The notes beneath the pieces were generated by a model. That model was not told the origin of the DNA. It made no database searches and saw only the letters and a list, made by a program, of their open reading frames with translations. Shown here in pieces: positions 59,677 to 64,000 of a stretch of 64,000 nt of DNA. The position numbers and the translations under genes are program-made. This DNA is from Nitrospirota bacterium (GTDB taxonomy: Bacteria; Nitrospirota; JACRHL01). How positions within the stretch are numbered: the stretch's first letter is position 1; every line of letters begins with the position of its first letter. The DNA lies in contig JAOUMB010000002.1 in NCBI GenBank assembly GCA_029881725.1, positions 43,398 through 107,397 of the forward strand. The letters are read 5' to 3'.

Positions 59677-61098
59677 TTAGGTGTAGTACGCGGTGGCCGG
59701 AGGATTCTTCTCCGTCACCGGCTCACCAGCGGTGGCCGTCTTGTAGAGGTTGTACAGGAAGATCCACTGACCCAGAACGATCGTCAGACCGAACAGGGAC
59801 CGCCCAACCATGTACGGGTGGGTGGCGTACACGACGTCGATGAAGGTGGTGTTGTACACCTTGCCCGACGCCTGGATCAGACCGGCCAGAGTCAACGTGG
59901 TCCAGAACCCGATGAAGCCGACGGTGGTCAGCCAGTAGTGGGTGGTGGCCAGAGACTGGCTGTAGATCTTCCGCTGGAACAGCTTCGCAATCGCGTAGTA
60001 GGTCGCGCCGATCTCGATGAAGGTCGAGAATCCGAGCAACGCAAAGTGCGCGTGCGCCACGATCCAGTGCGTACCGTGAATGTACCAGTTGATCGCACGG
60101 GTCTGCTGGAAGGCACCCTGGAAGTTCAGGGGCACCGCCATCAGGGTACCGGTGAGAGCGAACTGGACGGACACGTTATCCGAGAACATCTGCCACTTGC
60201 CCTGCACGGTCAGCACCATGTTGGTGATGAACGCCAGCGACGGGATGAGGATCATCACGCCGGACACCGAGGCAAACGACTTCATCCACTCCGGGATCGG
60301 AGCACCCATCAGGTGGTGCGCACCCGGAGTCGAGTAGAACGCCACGATGGTCCAGAAGTGAAGGTGGCCGATCTTGTGGCTGTAGAGCACGTTGCCGGTC
60401 ACCTTCGGGATCACGTAGTACGCGATCGCCGCGGACACCGGGGTGATCCACAGGCCCAGCACGTTGTGCGCGTGCCACCAGACCATGTAGGCCTCGTTCA
60501 GACCGGTAACCGGGAACAGATCCGGAATCGCGCCGATGAAGTAGGTCATCCAGATCATCACCAGGGCTCCCAGGAAGAACCAGATGGTGATGTAGATGCC
60601 CTGGGTACGACGCTGGGTCACGGTCATGAAGGTGTTAACCGCGGCAAAGCCGAGGATGAACACCAGCACGTAGATATCAACCGGCCAGATCAGCTCCTGA
60701 TACTCACGACCGGAGTTGGCGCCCACCAGCAGCGACACGGCCGCAACGACCAGACCCACGTTCCACAGCCAGATGTTCCACAGGCCGAGCTTCTCGCTCC
60801 ACAGCCGGCAGTTACACAGGGCCGGGGTCATGTAGTACATGGCGGCCACGAAAGCCATGGAGATCCAGCCGAAGATCACCAGGGTAATGTGCATCGGACG
60901 CACACGGCCAAAGGCGAACGCCGAAGTCAGCGGACCCATCACGTCCACGCCGTTCAGCAGATCGGGCCATGCGATCCGCAAACTTGTAAAGAACCCGAAA
61001 GAGGCACCCAGGCACAGCCACACCACAGCGCTAAAGAACGCATGCTTGGCGGCGGTACCGGGCCGAATCCCCTCGTAGGTCGCAGTTGCAGTACTCAT
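59677..61098 (-). CDS. ccoN: cbb3-type cytochrome c oxidase subunit I
   Basis: 12-TM HCO fold; WWHAHNVLG, FYSTPGAHHLMG, HGTHWIVAHAHFALLG heme-copper His motifs. Confidence 0.92.
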   Translation of the reverse strand: MSTATATYEGIRPGTAAKHAFFSAVVWLCLGASFGFFTSLRIAWPDLLNGVDVMGPLTSAFAFGRVRPMHITLVIFGWISMAFVAAMYYMTPALCNCRLWSEKLGLWNIWLWNVGLVVAAVSLLVGANSGREYQELIWPVDIYVLVFILGFAAVNTFMTVTQRRTQGIYITIWFFLGALVMIWMTYFIGAIPDLFPVTGLNEAYMVWWHAHNVLGLWITPVSAAIAYYVIPKVTGNVLYSHKIGHLHFWTIVAFYSTPGAHHLMGAPIPEWMKSFASVSGVMILIPSLAFITNMVLTVQGKWQMFSDNVSVQFALTGTLMAVPLNFQGAFQQTRAINWYIHGTHWIVAHAHFALLGFSTFIEIGATYYAIAKLFQRKIYSQSLATTHYWLTTVGFIGFWTTLTLAGLIQASGKVYNTTFIDVVYATHPYMVGRSLFGLTIVLGQWIFLYNLYKTATAGEPVTEKNPPATAYYT

Positions 61099-61150
61099 AC
61101 CAAACCACTCCTTTCGATGCCGGAACCCAAAGTTCCGGCGATCCAGTTAA

Positions 61151-61366
61151 TCACTCGTCCGGGGCCTGCTGCTTCATCAGCATGAACATCATCGCCGCCA
61201 CCACAAGCCCGATTGCGAACGTCCACTTGAACATGTAGATGTAGTCGCCGGTCCACACATCGTGGCGGCCGGACCACATGCCCAAATTGACTGCGGAGCC
61301 GATAACGGTTCCCAGGCCGAAGCCGAGAAACGCCCCATTCAGCACCCACGTAAGCATCTTTTCCAT
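61151..61366 (-). CDS. small membrane protein of unknown function
   Basis: MEKMLTWVLNGAFLGFGLGTVIGSAVNLGMW...; two TM; upstream of ccoN. Confidence 0.65.
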   Translation of the reverse strand: MEKMLTWVLNGAFLGFGLGTVIGSAVNLGMWSGRHDVWTGDYIYMFKWTFAIGLVVAAMMFMLMKQQAPDE

Positions 61367-61395
61367 TTCAATTCCTCCCTTGATCGCCAGACGGG

Positions 61396-61611
61396 CTACT
61401 CGGAGTATTTCCCGGCCTTGCCACTGACCATCATGTAGATCAGAAAGACACTGTTGCAGGCGAGAATAAAGCCACAAACCGCGGCAAACGTAGACAGCCA
61501 GCCCGGACCATGGTGAGCAGGATTCCCGTGCGCCTTTTCGAGCGCGAAGGCCAGATCACCCATCCCGACCAACACAGCGGTGGTCACCATGGCAATTGTC
61601 GACTTGCTCAT
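61396..61611 (-). CDS. small membrane protein of unknown function
   Basis: MSKSTIAMVTTAVLVGMGDLAFALEKAHGNPAHHGPGWLSTFAAVCGFILACNSVFLIYMMVSGK; signal/TM plus TM. Confidence 0.65.
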   Translation of the reverse strand: MSKSTIAMVTTAVLVGMGDLAFALEKAHGNPAHHGPGWLSTFAAVCGFILACNSVFLIYMMVSGKAGKYSE

Positions 61612-61655
61612 TCAGATCCCTCCTTTTTCCAATTCAGGTTGCCCAACGAACAACC

Positions 61656-61907
61656 TTACGGATTGTCCAGATAAGGATCCTTCCGATCGACGTCGATGTC
61701 GTCGATGGCGTCCTTGTACCACAGCACACCGCCCGCCACCCAAACAGCCACATAGGTGATGAGGATGTACATAAACGGTGTGTTCGGACCCCACCACGGG
61801 TTACCCCCGATGTCTTCGCCGAACACCTTCACATTCTGGGCCATGATGATCTCGGCGATCACCGCCACAGCAATAATCACACCCCAGATCAGGAACTTCC
61901 CTTGCAT
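61656..61907 (-). CDS. small membrane protein of unknown function
   Basis: MQGKFLIWGVIIAVAVIAEIIMAQNVKVFG...YILITYVAVWVAGGVLWYKD; two TM, GGAG SD. Confidence 0.65.
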   Translation of the reverse strand: MQGKFLIWGVIIAVAVIAEIIMAQNVKVFGEDIGGNPWWGPNTPFMYILITYVAVWVAGGVLWYKDAIDDIDVDRKDPYLDNP

Positions 61908-61977
61908 GGGCTATCTCCTTTGTTTCTCCCGGCGACTTCCGCCGTTCTTCCGTGGAACACCGAGCTTCCCATCGACC

Positions 61978-62601
61978 TCACCCTCGGGGCCGACTTAAAT
62001 GGAAGACTACCGGTGCCGCCGGGTCACCTCCCGCCTCCCGGATTCCAAGCACTTTCAGCTCAGCTGAAGCGGGTGGATCCGGATGGGGCTGGAAGAAAAC
62101 CAGAGACTCCCGGGTATACCCCGGAAACACTCTGGCCACCCCTAGCTTCCGTTTCTGGAACTGGTCCAGAACCTGTTTGTGCTCACGCCGGGCCGTGGCC
62201 GAGGCGTAAGCACCTGTCATTCGCTCATTAAACAGCCGAAGCGCCTCTTCGGTGCTCAGAGCGCGCATCTCCCGAGCACCAACACGAAGCATTACCCGGT
62301 CAAAATCCACATCGACCGGCCCCTCGGCCGCATTCGCGACACTCAACTCAAACACCCAGAAGGTACTCACCAGCAGCGATGAGATGCCTTCCGTCGCCTC
62401 CCCGCGGGAAACGACCCGAACCTTAACTCCCCCGGTGGTTACCTCCGGAGGATCCACCCGAAAGACCAGACCTTGCTGCCAGCCCTCGGGATTGGAAAGA
62501 AACCCGACATACCTCGAAATGGCGAGTATTAAACTGATCGTGGCGGCAGAAGTCAACAAGACCGCGAGAATGACGACTACCTTTTTTCTGGTGTCCGCCA
62601 A
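61978..62601 (-). CDS. single N-terminal TM periplasmic protein of unknown function
   Basis: N-terminal TM then ~170-residue soluble domain; between oxidase-cluster genes. Confidence 0.65.
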   Translation of the reverse strand: MADTRKKVVVILAVLLTSAATISLILAISRYVGFLSNPEGWQQGLVFRVDPPEVTTGGVKVRVVSRGEATEGISSLLVSTFWVFELSVANAAEGPVDVDFDRVMLRVGAREMRALSTEEALRLFNERMTGAYASATARREHKQVLDQFQKRKLGVARVFPGYTRESLVFFQPHPDPPASAELKVLGIREAGGDPAAPVVFHLSRPRG

Positions 62602-62604
62602 TGC

Positions 62605-62988
62605 TCACCCCGCCTCTCCTTCCTTGCCACCGCGGCGCCGCCAGGTGTACCAGAAGATCACCACAAACCCGCCGCCCACGTATAACAGGGCCGCCAGCAT
62701 GCCGCCATCCAGGAACGACCCGCCGCCCGCACCGGCCGCCAGGCGCTCCAGCGGGTTGCCGCCACCACCCGTCAGGAATGGTGCGTTCAACATCACCGCC
62801 AGCAGCATGACCATGCCCACCATCACCGCCAGCCACCAGGGAATGTTCCGCTGGCTGCTCTCGATCCGGTTGTACAGGTCCGCATCTTCAAAGCGGTCCT
62901 GGTACGGGTCAGCCTGGGCAATCAGATCGTGATCCACGTCCAGTCCGCCACGCGGGGCCACCGGTTGAATGTCTTCCGGCAACGCCAT
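62605..62988 (-). CDS. two-TM membrane protein of unknown function
   Basis: PWWLAVMVGMVMLLAVMLNAPFL and MLAALLYVGGGFVVIFWYTW; no CXXCH; overlaps neighbour by 1 nt. Confidence 0.65.
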   Translation of the reverse strand: MALPEDIQPVAPRGGLDVDHDLIAQADPYQDRFEDADLYNRIESSQRNIPWWLAVMVGMVMLLAVMLNAPFLTGGGGNPLERLAAGAGGGSFLDGGMLAALLYVGGGFVVIFWYTWRRRGGKEGEAG

Positions 62989-63617
62989 CAGGAGGCCCCT
63001 TCCGGACCGGAGGCCACCGGCACCGCACGCGCATCGTCAAAAATACGGGGATCGTCAAAGCTGGGCTTCACCCGCTCTCCCTCTTCCGGGTAGGCGCAGT
63101 AGTCGGCCAGCACCGGGGTGAGCGTGTCCTCGAAATAGGAGCCCTTGAACTCGCCGCCCACCAGCAGGTCCCCCGCCTTGTCCAGATAGCCCAGAAAGTT
63201 CAGCAGCAGTTCGTCCCGCAGGCGCCCGTCACGCACATCAATCGACTCCACCCCGGACGCCCCGTCACGCAGCCCCTCAAACACCGACCAGAGCCACATA
63301 CGGGCCCCCTGCAGGTTGGAAAACACGGCGGACTCGCGGGTCCACGGCCGGCCCATCATGGGAAAGAATACGGATTCGTGGCGGACCAGCAGCCGGTCCA
63401 AGGTGCGCATTTCCGATTCCCAGGCGAATCCCAGCGGAACCAGGCCCTGCTCCGCGCGCTCCCGGGCGACCTGACCCAGACGCTGATAGCCTTCGAGGGC
63501 GGTCTGGAAATCGTTCGCGAAACGGGCACGCACCGGATCCGCCGGGGACACGGCCCACGCGGCAGCCGGAGCCATGCACGCCACCAGCAACACCAGTAAT
63601 GTCAGGAATCGGGACAC
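62988..63617 (-). CDS. secreted protein of unknown function, first gene of oxidase cluster
   Basis: GTG start with GGGGAG SD; signal peptide FLTLLVLLVACMAPAAAWA. Confidence 0.7.
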   Translation of the reverse strand: MSRFLTLLVLLVACMAPAAAWAVSPADPVRARFANDFQTALEGYQRLGQVARERAEQGLVPLGFAWESEMRTLDRLLVRHESVFFPMMGRPWTRESAVFSNLQGARMWLWSVFEGLRDGASGVESIDVRDGRLRDELLLNFLGYLDKAGDLLVGGEFKGSYFEDTLTPVLADYCAYPEEGERVKPSFDDPRIFDDARAVPVASGPEGAS

Positions 63618-63701
63618 CGCACTCCCCGCTTTACGAGACAGGCACACACCACTCCTCTGAACCCTGAAGGGCCAAAGCGTAGCATCATCGCGCGACCGTG
63701 G

Positions 63702-63717
63702 TATGACATTCGTCATA
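63702..63717. promoter_or_regulatory. CRP/FNR-family-like palindrome upstream of oxidase cluster
   Basis: TATGACATTCGTCATA (TATGA-N6-TCATA), perfect 6-bp arms. Confidence 0.5.
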
Positions 63718-63831
63718 AGTGCCGATCCTTATTGGTTTCTGGCACCGGCCATCCGGTAAACATGAACGATCCGCCCGAAGTATACGGACCCACCGGAAAA
63801 GGTCAACCCCGCCCGGAAAAACAACCCGGCG

Positions 63832-64000
63832 TCAGGTCGTGTGGGGGCACCCGCCGGCTTCGTCCACAAACTCGATACCCACCGCAAACACCCCCCCCAC
63901 CTGATTGATCCACACCACGTTCCCCTGATAGCGCTCGGCCACCTCCACCTCTTCCATGAGGTCCTCGATAGTGAGTTCAATGTGCCGGCTCCCCGCTGGG
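63832..64000 (-). CDS. C-terminal part of PilZ-like domain protein, truncated by window edge
   Basis: reverse-complement frame reads PAGSRHIELTIEDLMEEVEVAERYQGNVVWINQVGGVFAVGIEFVDEAGGCPHTT*. Confidence 0.5.
   Translation of the reverse strand, partial: PAGSRHIELTIEDLMEEVEVAERYQGNVVWINQVGGVFAVGIEFVDEAGGCPHTT

Noticed and set aside
59194-61185. 663-aa plus-strand ORF
   Set aside because: Antisense to ccoO/ccoN; His/Gln/Gly-rich shadow

Overview
GC-rich proteobacterial-type chromosomal window with mostly housekeeping content: tilS-hpt-ftsH-folP-cdaA-ybbR-glmM; a TonB receptor/YfiR/CHASE8-like hybrid kinase operon; a sulfotransferase-containing polysaccharide cluster; tRNA-Glu and tRNA-Lys; a sigma54-activator/tandem-PTPS/folE block; an F1-only ATP synthase operon (atpHAGDC); rplU-rpmA-obgE-proB; pgi; and a divergent cbb3-type oxidase cluster. 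Most unusual items: (1) a ~2775-codon reading frame (48708-57035) that appears to fuse ETF:quinone oxidoreductase, acyl-CoA dehydrogenase modules, EtfB, EtfA and an H1-like Lys/Ala/Pro tail, interrupted by a single in-frame TAG; (2) a dense cluster of TGAAAC/GTTTCA sites (8 in ~156 bp) in an intergenic region, with a similar dyad in front of a nearby sigma54 activator gene; (3) a tandem PTPS/QueD-like protein with an ExxxHGH (PTPS-III-like) first domain and a CNNPNGHGH second domain, next to folE; (4) a ~1.7k-residue secreted repeat protein whose signal-peptide exon-like start is separated from the body by a +1 frameshift at TCC-TAA-T; (5) a CcoN/CcoO oxidase cluster without CcoP but with several uncharacterised small membrane proteins and a CRP/FNR-like palindrome upstream. 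All product calls are from reading the translated sequences; no database search was run.
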